A stretch of 49,640 nucleotides of DNA from Bacteroidota bacterium (GCA_013696965.1 JACCXN010000100.1:1-49640), one strand, 5' to 3'; counted from the stretch's first letter, positions 1 to 8,961 are shown. Made by a program: numbers and translations. Notes: generated by a model not told the origin, from the letters alone.

Positions 1-579
1 GTAACAGATGCAATGGGCTGTGTTTTTTCAGATACGGTAAGCATTAATGAAACAAACCCTGTCAAGGCCGGCTACCTTACACAAAAATTTAAAGACGATT
101 TGCTTAAAATTGGTTTTATAAACAACAGTAAAAATGCCACACATTACATTTGGGTGTTTCCAAACGGGGATACCCTTTATTCAGAAAACCTTAGCCAGCT
201 TTTTGATTCGGGGGGAACTTATGAGGTCATGCTAATTGCCTACAACAATTATCCCCATTGTGCAGATACTGTAATGCATACCATAACCATTGCTTCAACC
301 CTAGTGGTGCTTGCCCCCAATGTGTTCACCCCCAATGGAGATGGTAAAAACGATACTTTCACCCTGGTTGTAAAAGGGACAAAAACATTCAAGGTAAGTA
401 TTGTCAACCGCTGGGGCACACAAATTCACACTTGGGAAAAAGGAAACGATATGCACTGGGATGGAAATACAGTTACAGGCCAGGAATGCAGCCAGGGGGT
501 TTATTATTATACCATCACCGGAGTCTTGGAAAATGGAGAAGCCTTTCAAAAACAAGGTTCCCTGCATTTAATGAGATGA
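1..579 (+). CDS. Gliding-motility / T9SS C-terminal domain protein (3' part only)
   Basis: The open frame enters from the left edge, so only the last 192 codons are seen; the first ATG in the window (13) is probably internal. Codons about 35-95 look like a PKD-type beta domain (YIWVFPNGD, then an aromatic-rich strand and CADT). From about codon 104 comes the CHU_C domain: APNVFTPNGDGKND, then VSIVNRWG, WDG and GVYYYTITG, ending at the TGA at 577. In Bacteroidota this C-terminal domain marks proteins exported by the type IX system and attached to the cell surface, often large PKD-repeat proteins or adhesins. The function of the missing N-terminal part cannot be judged. The family call is strong. 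Confidence 0.9.
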   Translation, partial: VTDAMGCVFSDTVSINETNPVKAGYLTQKFKDDLLKIGFINNSKNATHYIWVFPNGDTLYSENLSQLFDSGGTYEVMLIAYNNYPHCADTVMHTITIASTLVVLAPNVFTPNGDGKNDTFTLVVKGTKTFKVSIVNRWGTQIHTWEKGNDMHWDGNTVTGQECSQGVYYYTITGVLENGEAFQKQGSLHLMR

Positions 580-615
580 TGTTAGGGGAAAATTTCTTTT
601 TTTTTTCTAAAAAAA

Positions 616-920
616 AACAAGCTGTTATTGAATCAAAAGGGAGGAACCTTTAGCAAATAATTCATGAAACAAACTTGCAATCAGAAAAGATTCCTCATTA
701 AGCTTTGCTTCATTTGGAATAATAACATTGGATCTCGTGCAAATAGTTCATACAAAGAACACTGGACTCAGGAAAGGGATTCCTCATTGCGCTTCGCTAC
801 AATCGGAATGACAGCATTGGGTGGTCAAGGAAGGGAAAGAAGGGGCGGCAAAGCCGCCCCTTCTTTCCCTTATCGTAAAAAAAACAAGCTGTCATTCCGA
901 CCAAAGGGAGGAATATCTTG
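616..920. repeat. Nested inverted repeats of the GAATGACA / ATTCCTC type
   Basis: Four related copies of a roughly 40-base element fill this gene-free gap: 616-654 (+), 690-730 (-), 778-820 (-) and 882-920 (+). The common core is CTGTCATTCC, a variable centre, then GGGAGGAA, or its reverse complement TTCCTC...GGAATGACAG. The inner pair (778-820 and 882-920) matches best; the outer pair has drifted (TTATTGAAT in place of TCATTCCGA). Each pair would fold into a long hairpin. Similar elements are scattered between genes in many Bacteroidota genomes. The 110-codon open frame through this block (664-993) is a by-product of the repeats. Confidence 0.75.
831..871. repeat. Perfect 19-bp hairpin inside the repeat block
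   Basis: Positions 831-849 and 853-871 are exact reverse complements separated by AAA. The inner half of the stem is GC-rich (GGGGCGGC / GCCGCCCC), in sharp contrast to the AT-rich surroundings. It sits at the centre of the inner inverted pair (778-820 and 882-920), so the whole unit is one nested palindrome. It could act as a bidirectional terminator between the convergent genes on either side, but no long T run follows the stem directly, and the repeat context suggests a mobile palindromic unit. Confidence 0.7.
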
Positions 921-985
921 CAAACAGCACAGGCAGAAAACCGATTGGCATTTAGGGAAGGAAAATGTATTTTTAGACTGGGAAT

Positions 986-2116
986 TCATTTAAAAACGTC
1001 TAAAACATAAAGTAAGATTCCCAGAATCAAGAGTCCTACAAAAACAGCAGAAGAAATTTTCATCCAACTATAAGGCCTTTCGCCTTGCACTTGTCCGGTA
1101 CGGCCATTTATAAGAAAACGATAAACTTTATTTTTATACTTAAAAGCACTTATCCAAATTGGTAAAAGAATGTGTTTGAATTTTATGTCTTTGTAGGTGG
1201 TATTGCAGGTGTAAATTCTTTGTTGATCTCCTCCGATTTGACTTTTTATGGCTTGTTCAATTTCATCGTGCATGATTGTTTTGGCAGTACCCAGGCCTTC
1301 TTTAACATCCACCTGGTAAGTCTCGGTGCGGAAACCGCTGAGATATTTTTCATTAAAAACAGCCAGATTTTCTGTATCCCAAGGACAAAGTTTATTGGCT
1401 TTGCTTTTTGGTAATGAGTGACTGGCAATTACAAGAATATCATCAAAAGCGCGTGAATGGTTGCCAGAAACAGAAGTCCACCTGGTTTTTTTTACGCTCC
1501 TTGTTTTTGTAACCGATTTACCATTTTCTGTTGAAGTGTAGGATTCATTTACATTATAATCATCGCCTCTTTGCCCGGTATAATCACTTGTTGTATCCGC
1601 ATCATAAGTCCAGTAAGGAGTATAAATTCCATTTAATTTATCGGTTTTGTTTGAAAACCTCCTAAGGTCACTTGGTGCCCACCACAATCCCTTTACCCAT
1701 TTTGAATAGGACTCAACTGCTTTTTTATTATCTATAAAAAAGGGAAGGATATATTGAGGTTTATGAACAGAACAAGTAGTACCATTAGAAATTATCAGGC
1801 TGGTATCACAAAAAGGACAATTATCAGAGCTAATGTTTGGCTTTAGTGTTGTAAAGGCCCCACATGAGGTGCAGCTTACGGATGAAATAATTTCTTTTTC
1901 ATCTTTTTCTAAACCTTCTTGAATGAATTTTTCAAAATCCAATTCCTCTATAACAAAGGGTTCTGCCGAACCTTCAATTTCATTTTCTGCTCCACAATGT
2001 CCACAGGCAAGATGATGAGTACCTGGCTTAAACTTTAATAAAGAACCACATCCCGTACAAGAATGTTGAAATGTTACTTCCCGAGTTGTTTCAGATGTAT
2101 CAAGAGTTTCAGCCAT
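986..2116 (-). CDS. Zinc-ribbon membrane protein (partner of SPFH protein)
   Basis: The start is taken as the ATG at 2116 (MAETLD), 28 bases after the stop of the SPFH gene; the longer frame would overlap that gene. The 376-residue product has two four-cysteine zinc ribbons: C20/C23/C38/C41 and C82/C85/C100/C103. A charged, Tyr/Thr-rich central region follows, and a single C-terminal membrane helix (SAVFVGLLILGILLYVLDVF) ends in a short tail, so the ribbons probably face the cytoplasm. Proteins of this type are often mislabelled as PriA helicase or TFIIB-type zinc finger because of the ribbons; no helicase motif is present. Next to SPFH/YdjI-like genes it is probably a membrane-associated partner. 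Function unknown. Confidence 0.8.
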   Translation of the reverse strand: MAETLDTSETTREVTFQHSCTGCGSLLKFKPGTHHLACGHCGAENEIEGSAEPFVIEELDFEKFIQEGLEKDEKEIISSVSCTSCGAFTTLKPNISSDNCPFCDTSLIISNGTTCSVHKPQYILPFFIDNKKAVESYSKWVKGLWWAPSDLRRFSNKTDKLNGIYTPYWTYDADTTSDYTGQRGDDYNVNESYTSTENGKSVTKTRSVKKTRWTSVSGNHSRAFDDILVIASHSLPKSKANKLCPWDTENLAVFNEKYLSGFRTETYQVDVKEGLGTAKTIMHDEIEQAIKSQIGGDQQRIYTCNTTYKDIKFKHILLPIWISAFKYKNKVYRFLINGRTGQVQGERPYSWMKISSAVFVGLLILGILLYVLDVFK

Positions 2117-2144
2117 GGAATAAAGTTTTTCCAAAAAATAATTT

Positions 2145-3248
2145 TTAAGATGGAATAGGAGGAGGGGATTGTTGGAAAAGATCTTTAATTTCAGGAACCG
2201 TTGAGGCAGCAATCCATTCCGCCATTCCTTGTTTCCACACCAAAGTTTCCTGTTTTAGGGTTCCTTGCTGAATCATTTGCTTTATAGCAGGGGCATCAAA
2301 TGGTCCGGTTTGTTGACCGTTTGTTGCCATAAAATATTGAACAGCAGCTGGAATAGGAGGAGGGCCTCCTAAATTTGTTTGTCCTTGCTGAGGCTGGTTC
2401 ATCATATTTCCCATTTGGTTTGCCATAGCAAATCCCATTCCCATACCAACACCTGCACCAGCCATTCCCCCGGGGTTTTCGGCTGCTTTTTCCATAGATT
2501 GTGCTGCCTGAAATTGTGAAAAAGAATTTAAATTTCCTAAAATTCCCATTGAGCTTCTTTTGTCCAGCATAGCTTCCACTTCTGAAGGAAGGGAAATATT
2601 TTCAACCAAAAATTTCGAGACTTCTAATCCAAGTTCATTAAATTCAGGATTTATTTTTTCTTTTACAAATGTTGAAAGTTCATTGTAATTGGCTGCCAGA
2701 TCAAGTGCAGGTATTTTACTTTCTGCTACTGCATCTGTAAATCTTGTGATAATTAAATTTCTTAATTGTTCTGTTATTCCATCCGTGGTAAAACTTTGAT
2801 TTGTTCCTGCAACTTCGGTAATGAATTTTGCTGGATCCTGAACCCTTAAAGAATAAGTACCAAATCCCCTTAATCGGATTGGTCCAAACTCAGCATCCCT
2901 TAACATTACAGGGTTTTTTGTTCCCCATTTCTGATCCGTGAAATTACGCATGCTCACAAAATAAACCTCTGCCTTAAAAGGACTCCTAAAACCATACTTC
3001 CAACCTTTTAAGGTAGACAATACAGGCATATTCTGGGTTTCAAGGGTATAAAGTCCGGGAAGAAAAACATCAGCAAGTTTTCCTTCATTCACAAATACTG
3101 CGGCTTGGGATTCCCTAACCGTAAGTTTTGCTCCCATTTTTATTTCATTTCCATGCCTTTCAAATCGATATACTAATGTGTCGCTGGTATTATCAGTCCA
3201 TTCGACAATATCAATTAATTCATTTTTTATTTTTTTCCAGATTGACAT
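2145..3248 (-). CDS. SPFH/Band 7 domain protein with C-terminal GYF_2 (DUF4339) domain
   Basis: A 367-residue protein of the YdjI / 'virion core' branch of the SPFH superfamily. Residues about 20-260 form the SPFH region (FERHGNEIKMGAKLTVRESQ, GFGTYSLRV). A Gly/Met/Gln-rich linker follows at about 260-300, then a GYF_2 domain near 305-350 (YFMATNGQQTGPFD, then LVWKQGMAEWIAA). Such proteins form membrane-associated oligomeric scaffolds; GYF-type domains usually bind peptides. There is no clear N-terminal membrane helix. It lies 28 bases upstream of the zinc-ribbon gene in the same direction, forming a two-gene unit. A promoter-like site lies at 3288-3317. The substrate or target is unknown. 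Confidence 0.85.
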   Translation of the reverse strand: MSIWKKIKNELIDIVEWTDNTSDTLVYRFERHGNEIKMGAKLTVRESQAAVFVNEGKLADVFLPGLYTLETQNMPVLSTLKGWKYGFRSPFKAEVYFVSMRNFTDQKWGTKNPVMLRDAEFGPIRLRGFGTYSLRVQDPAKFITEVAGTNQSFTTDGITEQLRNLIITRFTDAVAESKIPALDLAANYNELSTFVKEKINPEFNELGLEVSKFLVENISLPSEVEAMLDKRSSMGILGNLNSFSQFQAAQSMEKAAENPGGMAGAGVGMGMGFAMANQMGNMMNQPQQGQTNLGGPPPIPAAVQYFMATNGQQTGPFDAPAIKQMIQQGTLKQETLVWKQGMAEWIAASTVPEIKDLFQQSPPPIPS

Positions 3249-3287
3249 ATTTATGCAGTATTAAGTATTTTATATATGGATGAAATT

Positions 3288-3317
3288 CAAAAATAATAAA
3301 AATGACTTTAAAATCAA
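3288..3317 (-). promoter_or_regulatory. Bacteroidota-type promoter for the SPFH gene
   Basis: On the minus strand, TATTTTTG (3295-3288) matches the phylum's -7 pattern TAnnTTTG. A TTG (3317-3315) lies 19 bases further upstream, within the usual 17-23 spacing. The ATG is about 40 bases downstream. Confidence 0.5.
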
Positions 3318-3373
3318 CAATATGGTTTGTAAAAATTCTGTTTAATTTCGAGCATTATTAAAAATAAAACCTA

Positions 3374-4072
3374 ATGCAAAACAATAAAGCCGCATTATTC
3401 TGGAGTGGAGGAAAAGATTCTGCTTTTGCACTTTGGCAAATAAAAAAAGAGAATAAACTTGATGTAAAATATTTGGTTACTACCATCAACCGCAATTTTA
3501 AAAGAGTTTCTATGCATGGTTTGTCAGAGGAGGTTCTTGAAAGACAGGCTGCACAAACCGAAATTCCGTTAATAAAAATGTATGTTGAAGGAGCAAGCAA
3601 TAAGAATTATGAGGCAAGTTTAACGCAGGTTTTTGAAAACCTTAAAAAAGAAGGAATCAATAAAGTCATTTTTGGAGATATTTTTCTTGAAGATTTACGC
3701 AAGTACCGTGATGATTTGTTACATAAGTTCAAAGTTCAAGGCATTTACCCTCTTTGGAAACAGAATACATCCGAAATTTTCAACCAATTGAAAAGTGATG
3801 GCTTTAAAACCCTTGTTTGCTGTGTTAATGCCACTGTTCTTGATGAAAATTTTGTTGGTAAGGAGCTTACTGCTGATTTGATTTCCACAATGCCACAAAA
3901 TGTGGATATATGCGGAGAAAATGGTGAATTCCATACATTTTGTTTTGAAGGCCCTGTTTTTTCTAAACCTATACAATACAGTCTTGGTGAAAAAGTATTT
4001 AAGCCACTGGAAATAAAACAAACAGGTAAAAAAGCAATAAAGCCAGGGTTTTGGTTTATTGATATTATTTAA
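3374..4072 (+). CDS. ATP-pyrophosphatase, diphthine--ammonia ligase (DUF71/Dph6)-like
   Basis: At 232 residues it has the normal length for the ATP_bind_4 family (PF01902). The N-terminal PP-loop is SGGKDS at residues 11-16, followed by an HUP-type alpha/beta fold; GDIFLEDLRKYRD is the conserved mid-domain motif. In eukaryotes and archaea Dph6 amidates diphthine on elongation factor 2 using ATP and ammonia. Bacteria lack diphthamide, so the substrate here is probably another carboxylate and unknown. It stands alone between two minus-strand units and ends at a strong bidirectional terminator. Confidence 0.82.
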   Translation: MQNNKAALFWSGGKDSAFALWQIKKENKLDVKYLVTTINRNFKRVSMHGLSEEVLERQAAQTEIPLIKMYVEGASNKNYEASLTQVFENLKKEGINKVIFGDIFLEDLRKYRDDLLHKFKVQGIYPLWKQNTSEIFNQLKSDGFKTLVCCVNATVLDENFVGKELTADLISTMPQNVDICGENGEFHTFCFEGPVFSKPIQYSLGEKVFKPLEIKQTGKKAIKPGFWFIDII

Positions 4073-4124
4073 TTCCAGTATTTTTAAAAAAAAATTAAAC
4101 ATTTTCTTAAACAATGATCCCAAA

Positions 4125-4158
4125 AAAAGCCCTTTTACTTTGCAGCAAAAGGGCTTTT
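4125..4158. terminator. Bidirectional intrinsic terminator
   Basis: AAAAGCCCTTTT (4125-4136) and AAAAGGGCTTTT (4147-4158) are exact reverse complements around a 10-base loop, with A/T runs on both sides. It serves both the ATP-pyrophosphatase gene (+) and the M16 protease gene (-), which converge here. Confidence 0.85.
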
Positions 4159-4176
4159 ATAAAAATGGATTTCATT

Positions 4177-7131
4177 TTAATAACCAAATATTTCTTCTAG
4201 CGTAAGAAATTTCACCTTACCATACTTTTCAAGCGTCTTCATATCCAATTTGTCTTTATTGCCAAGAACCAGCAAAGTATATTTTTTGTTTTTAATTTGT
4301 TCTTTCTGGAAATTTTCAACATCATTCAAAGTCATCGTTAAGGTTTTAGTGTAGATGTCTTTTCTTATGTCATAATCAATCCCTAGCTTTTTAGCGCTTT
4401 CATACTGAAAAAGGATTTTGCTTTTTGTAATTCTTTCAGTATTTATTTTCTGAATTACAGCATTTTTACCGGCTTCAATTTTTTTCTCCTGTCTTGGCAT
4501 ATTATTTAAAAGATCAAACATCCCATCAAGAGCCTCAGGAAGCTTATCAACCTGTGTTCCTATATAAGCGCTAAGATAATGGGGCTTATTCATTCTATTA
4601 GGTGCATCATAAGAGGAAAATACAGAATATGCCAGGGCTCTTGATTCTCTCATTTCCTGAAAAAGGATTGAAGACATACCCTTTCCAAAATATTCATTGT
4701 AAAGAGTTAATACTGGAGTTAAATCTTTATTGTAATTAATCCCCTTGCTTATTACCAAAATTTCAGCCTGAGTCATATCATAATCAACTACATAAACCAG
4801 GTTTTCTTTATTTTCAAGTCTTGTAAAATTAGTTTGGGCTGGTATAGGTTTAAGGTTAGCAGGTGTTTTATGCAATTGTGTAATTGACTTTTTCAGGGCT
4901 TCAGTTTCAGAGGGCCCATAATAAAGAATCTTATGTTCATAGGATGTCAGACTTTTAATATTTGCTACAAGTTCTTCCGGCTTAAGTGCTTTTAACTCCT
5001 CAGTAGAAAGAATATTGGTAAAAGGAGATTTAGCTCCATAAATTCCATAATTATTCATTCCTGACCAAAGAATAGCCCTTTTAGAAAGTTTTGCATCTGT
5101 TCTTTCTTTTAGCATATCCTGCACAAGATTATCCAATGTTTCTTTATCAGGTTTTGCATCACTCAAAAGGTGTTCAAAAAGTGAAAGTCCCTTTTCGAAA
5201 TTCTCATTTAAACCGCTAAAACTAACATATACTTGCTCTTCTGAATTATAAACATCAAAGGAACAGCCTATTTTATAAAATTCTTCTTGTATCTGGGCCG
5301 ATGTATATTTTGAAGTACCAAGATAAGGCAGATAATTAATGGCAATATTCATTTTCTTGTTGTGAATGCTTCCCATTTCAAATATATAATACAATTTAAA
5401 GGTTTCATTCTCACTATTCTTAAGATAAGATAATGGAATCGTATTGTTTATTGTCAATTGCTTTATATCGGTTTTAAAATCGAGAAAAACAGGTTTTATA
5501 TCAGTTGTTGAAGCATTAAGAATGGAGCTTACAAAAGCAGATTCATCCTCACTGTTAACAGTTACGGGTGTTATTTGTGGCTTAGTTACTTTTTCCGAAT
5601 TGTTATCTGTGCCCGTTCTTTTGTAAACAACTACATAATTCTCTTTATAATTCGCTTTTACAAATTCAACAACATCATTTTTTGTTATTTTTGAGAGTCG
5701 GTTTATTTCATTGATGCGATCTTTCCATGAAGTGTTGCTGATAAAAGCAGAAACAAATTCATTGGCCCTGGAATTATTGTTCTCAAGTACTTTTATTTTC
5801 TCCAATTTTAAATCGTTTATAATAGCTGACAAAAGCCAGTCTGAGAATTCTCCCTTTTTTAAAAGTTCAATTTGTTCAAGCAATAAACCCTTAACCTCTT
5901 CAAGGGATTGTCCTTGTTTTGATTCACCAGATAAAATATGTCCTGAATAATCATTTAATGGCAAATCAAAGGAACTTGCATAAAGTACCTTTTGACTCTG
6001 GTTTAAATTAAGATCAATTAAACCTGCACGCTCGTTGAATAAAATTTTGTTTATCATTTTTATCATATCCGCATCCTTTGATCCTGTGCCACTGAATCTA
6101 AAAGCCAACATAACATTTTCAGCGTCTGGTCCTATAACCTCTTTTATTACAGGTTTAGTTAGTGGAACTTCAAGTGCAGGTGTAAATCCAGGAACCTTGC
6201 CTTGCTGGAGTTTGCCAAATTTCTGATCAATTAAAGCAATTACATGGTCTGGATCAAAATCACCTGACATACAAATTGCCATGTTATTGGGAACATAATA
6301 ATTGTTGAAATACTTGTTTATTTCCTTCATTGAAGGATTTTTCAAATGTTCAATTGTACCAATTGTAGTTTGAGTACCGTATTGATGTTTAACAAAAAGT
6401 CCTGCTAATAAAGCTTCCCAGGCCTTGCTGCCATCATTGTCAAGCGATCTGTTTTTTTCTTCATAAACAGCTTCAAGTTCAGTATGAAAAAGGCGCAAAA
6501 CAGGCTTTCTGAACCTTTCTGCTTCGATTGTTAACCAGTTTTCAATTTGATTTGAAGGTATGTCATTTACATAAACTGTTTGTTCTACCCAGGTGTAAGC
6601 ATTTGTACCTTTTGCCCCGATTGAAGTTAACATTTTATCATACTCCTGGGCAATAGCATAGGTTGCAGCAACCCCAGAAACACTGTCAATTTTGGTATAG
6701 ATTTCGGTTCGTTTTTTCTCATCCTTTGTCTGACGATAAACCTCGTAAAGATCCTCAATTTGCTTTACAAGTGGTCCTTCCTTTGCAAAATCAAGACTTC
6801 CATAAACATCTGTTCCTTTAAAAACCATATGTTCCAGGTAATGAGCAAGGCCGGTTGCATCGGCAGGATCATTCTTGCTTCCTGCTTTTACAGCAATATA
6901 AGTTTGAATCCTGGGGGCATCCTTATAAACAGAAAGGTAAACTTTCATTCCGTTTTCAAGGGTGTAAATACGGGCATTCATAGGATCATCAGCTACAGAT
7001 TCAAAGGTGTATTTCTTATCCTTTTCAGTTAAAACTGTTGATACTTTTTCTTTTGATGCCAATGCAAATTCGCTTGCATTAAAGTAAACAAGGGCCACCA
7101 GGGCCAGGGCAAATAGGTTTATTTTTCTCAT
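4177..7131 (-). CDS. M16 family zinc metalloprotease, two-repeat form, exported
   Basis: A 984-residue insulinase/pitrilysin-like protease. An N-terminal signal peptide (about residues 1-26) suggests a periplasmic or outer-membrane location. The inverted zinc motif HxxEH is H97-YL-E100-H101, and the third ligand is probably a Glu in the downstream EAVYEEKNRS stretch. The first half is the active M16 domain; the second (from about residue 540) is the inactive M16_C-type half with an RALAYSVFSSYDAP segment, as is usual for single-chain M16 enzymes. These proteases degrade peptides in a closed chamber. It starts 3 bases after dnaX, so it is very probably co-transcribed with it although the functions are unrelated. 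Confidence 0.9.
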   Translation of the reverse strand: MRKINLFALALVALVYFNASEFALASKEKVSTVLTEKDKKYTFESVADDPMNARIYTLENGMKVYLSVYKDAPRIQTYIAVKAGSKNDPADATGLAHYLEHMVFKGTDVYGSLDFAKEGPLVKQIEDLYEVYRQTKDEKKRTEIYTKIDSVSGVAATYAIAQEYDKMLTSIGAKGTNAYTWVEQTVYVNDIPSNQIENWLTIEAERFRKPVLRLFHTELEAVYEEKNRSLDNDGSKAWEALLAGLFVKHQYGTQTTIGTIEHLKNPSMKEINKYFNNYYVPNNMAICMSGDFDPDHVIALIDQKFGKLQQGKVPGFTPALEVPLTKPVIKEVIGPDAENVMLAFRFSGTGSKDADMIKMINKILFNERAGLIDLNLNQSQKVLYASSFDLPLNDYSGHILSGESKQGQSLEEVKGLLLEQIELLKKGEFSDWLLSAIINDLKLEKIKVLENNNSRANEFVSAFISNTSWKDRINEINRLSKITKNDVVEFVKANYKENYVVVYKRTGTDNNSEKVTKPQITPVTVNSEDESAFVSSILNASTTDIKPVFLDFKTDIKQLTINNTIPLSYLKNSENETFKLYYIFEMGSIHNKKMNIAINYLPYLGTSKYTSAQIQEEFYKIGCSFDVYNSEEQVYVSFSGLNENFEKGLSLFEHLLSDAKPDKETLDNLVQDMLKERTDAKLSKRAILWSGMNNYGIYGAKSPFTNILSTEELKALKPEELVANIKSLTSYEHKILYYGPSETEALKKSITQLHKTPANLKPIPAQTNFTRLENKENLVYVVDYDMTQAEILVISKGINYNKDLTPVLTLYNEYFGKGMSSILFQEMRESRALAYSVFSSYDAPNRMNKPHYLSAYIGTQVDKLPEALDGMFDLLNNMPRQEKKIEAGKNAVIQKINTERITKSKILFQYESAKKLGIDYDIRKDIYTKTLTMTLNDVENFQKEQIKNKKYTLLVLGNKDKLDMKTLEKYGKVKFLTLEEIFGY

Positions 7132-7134
7132 AAT

Positions 7135-8961
7135 TTAATAGTCTAATTCTAAATCTAAGGTATGTTTTAATTTAATAATATGCGGGTTTATTTCTGACAT
7201 TCTTTTGTATTTATCCCTTGAAGTAAATATTTTTTTTTCCCTTTCTACCTCAATTACACTTGCTGTAAACGTTAATTTGTAGTTTTTTAATTTGTTTTTC
7301 AGGAAGCTTAACAATTCAAATTGTTCTGCTTTTAGTTCATCTATTTGAAAATCGTTATCTACTAATAATGTAATAATATAATCATCTTCTATATTTGGTT
7401 TCCTTGAAGTTAGTGTTGTATATAAATTTTGTTTGGTTTGTTCCCTTACAATATCAGCATAATCATTCCAAACATTTAGGAATTCTTCGTAATTAAAGGG
7501 TTGTGAATTTGTTTCTTCTTGAGCATTCTCCCCGTTGTTTCCTATTTGGTTTTTCTTCTCAGGCTTATTTATTGAGGCAAGATGTTCCTTAATGGAAATT
7601 GGTTTGTTTACAGTAATTTTCGATGGTTTAGAATCAGGTACAAAATTACTTTTTCCATGTTCTATAGTTTGAAAAGAGGTTTGATTTGCAGCTTGAATTG
7701 TTTCCTTACCGTTTTGTTGACTCTCTACATTTTTATTCGAATCTAATACAACATCCTTATTATTAAGTGTTTGTGGAGCGGCTTGTAAAGTTTCAAATCC
7801 GTTTTGAGGTGAAAGGGGAGCTATTATTTTTATCAGGTCATTTTTTTTTTCAGCAGCTAAGCTGCTTCCTGTTGTAACTGAACAGAGGTTCATCAATGCG
7901 AGTTCAACAGTTAAGCGTTGGTTTTTGCTTAATTTGAATTGCTGATCATAAGTGTTAGCCACATTAAGTGCATCAAGTAAAAATTCTTGCTGGCAAAGTC
8001 CTGCTTGACTTTTATATTTTTCCTTGATGTTGTTTCCTACCTCAAGAAGTTTTATGGTAACTTCATCTTTACAAACAAGTAAATTTCTAAAATGAGCAGA
8101 AAGGCCGTTAATAAAATTATGGCCGTCAAATCCATTGTCAAGAATTTCGTTGAACAATACTAAAGAAGAAGGAATATCTTTTCCTAAAATAGCATCAGTT
8201 ACTTTAAAATAATAATCGTAATCAAGTATATTTAGATTTTCGATAACCGCTTTATAAGTAATAGCATCACCGGTATAAGTAACAATCTGATCAAACATGG
8301 AAAGGGAATCCCTTAAAGCTCCATCTGCTTTTTGAGCAATAATATGAAGAGCGTCTGATTCTGCATTGATGTTTTCCTTTTGTGCAATGCTTTGCAGATG
8401 CTTTACAATGTCATCAATTTGTATTCTGCTGAAATCAAAAATCTGGCAACGGGAAAGTATAGTAGGAATAATCTTATGCTTTTCGGTAGTAGCAAGAATG
8501 AAAATGGCGTGTGCTGGTGGTTCCTCAAGCGTTTTAAGAAATGCGTTAAATGCAGCCTGGGAAAGCATGTGAACCTCGTCAATTATATATATTTTGTGTG
8601 TTCCCAGTTGAGGAGCAAATCTTACCTGTTCAACAAGATTTCGAATATCATCTACCGAATTATTGGAGGCGGCATCAAGTTCAAAAACATTTAATGAGCT
8701 GCCGGTATTAAAAGAAACACAGGAATCGCATTTATCACAAGCCTCAATATTGGAGGTTTTATCCGGACAATTAATTGTTTTGGCAAGAATACGGGCACAG
8801 GTTGTTTTACCAACACCTCTTGGTCCGCAAAATAAAAATGCCTGGGCAAGGTGTTTGTTTTTTATGGCATTTTTAAGCGTGGATGTAATGGTTAACTGCC
8901 CAACAACAGTATCAAAGGTGGAGGGTCTGTACTTTCGGGCCGAAACAATAAAATTTTCCAT
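7135..8961 (-). CDS. dnaX: DNA polymerase III subunit gamma/tau
   Basis: The start is ATG 8961 (MENFIVSARKYRP), the usual DnaX beginning; the upstream 11 codons of the open frame are not family-like. In this 608-residue numbering, Walker A is GPRGVGKT (46-53), the zinc module is C65/C75/C78/C81 and Walker B is IIDEVH near 127-131, followed by the sensor and SRC (arginine finger) region. Domain III ends about residue 370, and the tau-specific part is Gln/Asn/Lys-rich with a conserved C-terminal block. It loads the sliding clamp as part of the replisome. Ten A's at the domain III/tau junction could give a short gamma form (listed separately). A consensus promoter lies just upstream, and M16 protease follows 3 bases downstream. 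Confidence 0.95.
   Translation of the reverse strand: MENFIVSARKYRPSTFDTVVGQLTITSTLKNAIKNKHLAQAFLFCGPRGVGKTTCARILAKTINCPDKTSNIEACDKCDSCVSFNTGSSLNVFELDAASNNSVDDIRNLVEQVRFAPQLGTHKIYIIDEVHMLSQAAFNAFLKTLEEPPAHAIFILATTEKHKIIPTILSRCQIFDFSRIQIDDIVKHLQSIAQKENINAESDALHIIAQKADGALRDSLSMFDQIVTYTGDAITYKAVIENLNILDYDYYFKVTDAILGKDIPSSLVLFNEILDNGFDGHNFINGLSAHFRNLLVCKDEVTIKLLEVGNNIKEKYKSQAGLCQQEFLLDALNVANTYDQQFKLSKNQRLTVELALMNLCSVTTGSSLAAEKKNDLIKIIAPLSPQNGFETLQAAPQTLNNKDVVLDSNKNVESQQNGKETIQAANQTSFQTIEHGKSNFVPDSKPSKITVNKPISIKEHLASINKPEKKNQIGNNGENAQEETNSQPFNYEEFLNVWNDYADIVREQTKQNLYTTLTSRKPNIEDDYIITLLVDNDFQIDELKAEQFELLSFLKNKLKNYKLTFTASVIEVEREKKIFTSRDKYKRMSEINPHIIKLKHTLDLELDY
7838..7851 (-). other. Putative dnaX frameshift/slippage site (A10 then UGA in -1 frame)
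   Basis: The coding strand reads G, ten A's, then TGA: codons GAA AAA AAA AAT GAC in frame, or GAA AAA AAA AAA TGA after a -1 shift or one extra A. The truncated product would have 374 residues and keep domains I-III while losing the whole tau part, as in the gamma subunit of E. coli (ribosomal frameshift) and Thermus (transcript slippage on a long A run). Confidence 0.6.

Noticed and set aside
616-920. Repeats as a CRISPR array
   Set aside because: Copies are inverted and diverged, spacing is irregular and no cas genes are near.
664-993. 109-codon plus-strand ORF
   Set aside because: It runs through the inverted repeats and the hairpin; its composition follows the repeats and no protein motif is present.
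986-2116. PriA helicase label for the zinc-ribbon protein
   Set aside because: There are no Walker or helicase motifs; only zinc ribbons and a membrane anchor.
8380-8694. Antisense ORFs inside dnaX, the M16 gene, the PBP gene and others
   Set aside because: They are frame shadows of clearly coding strands.
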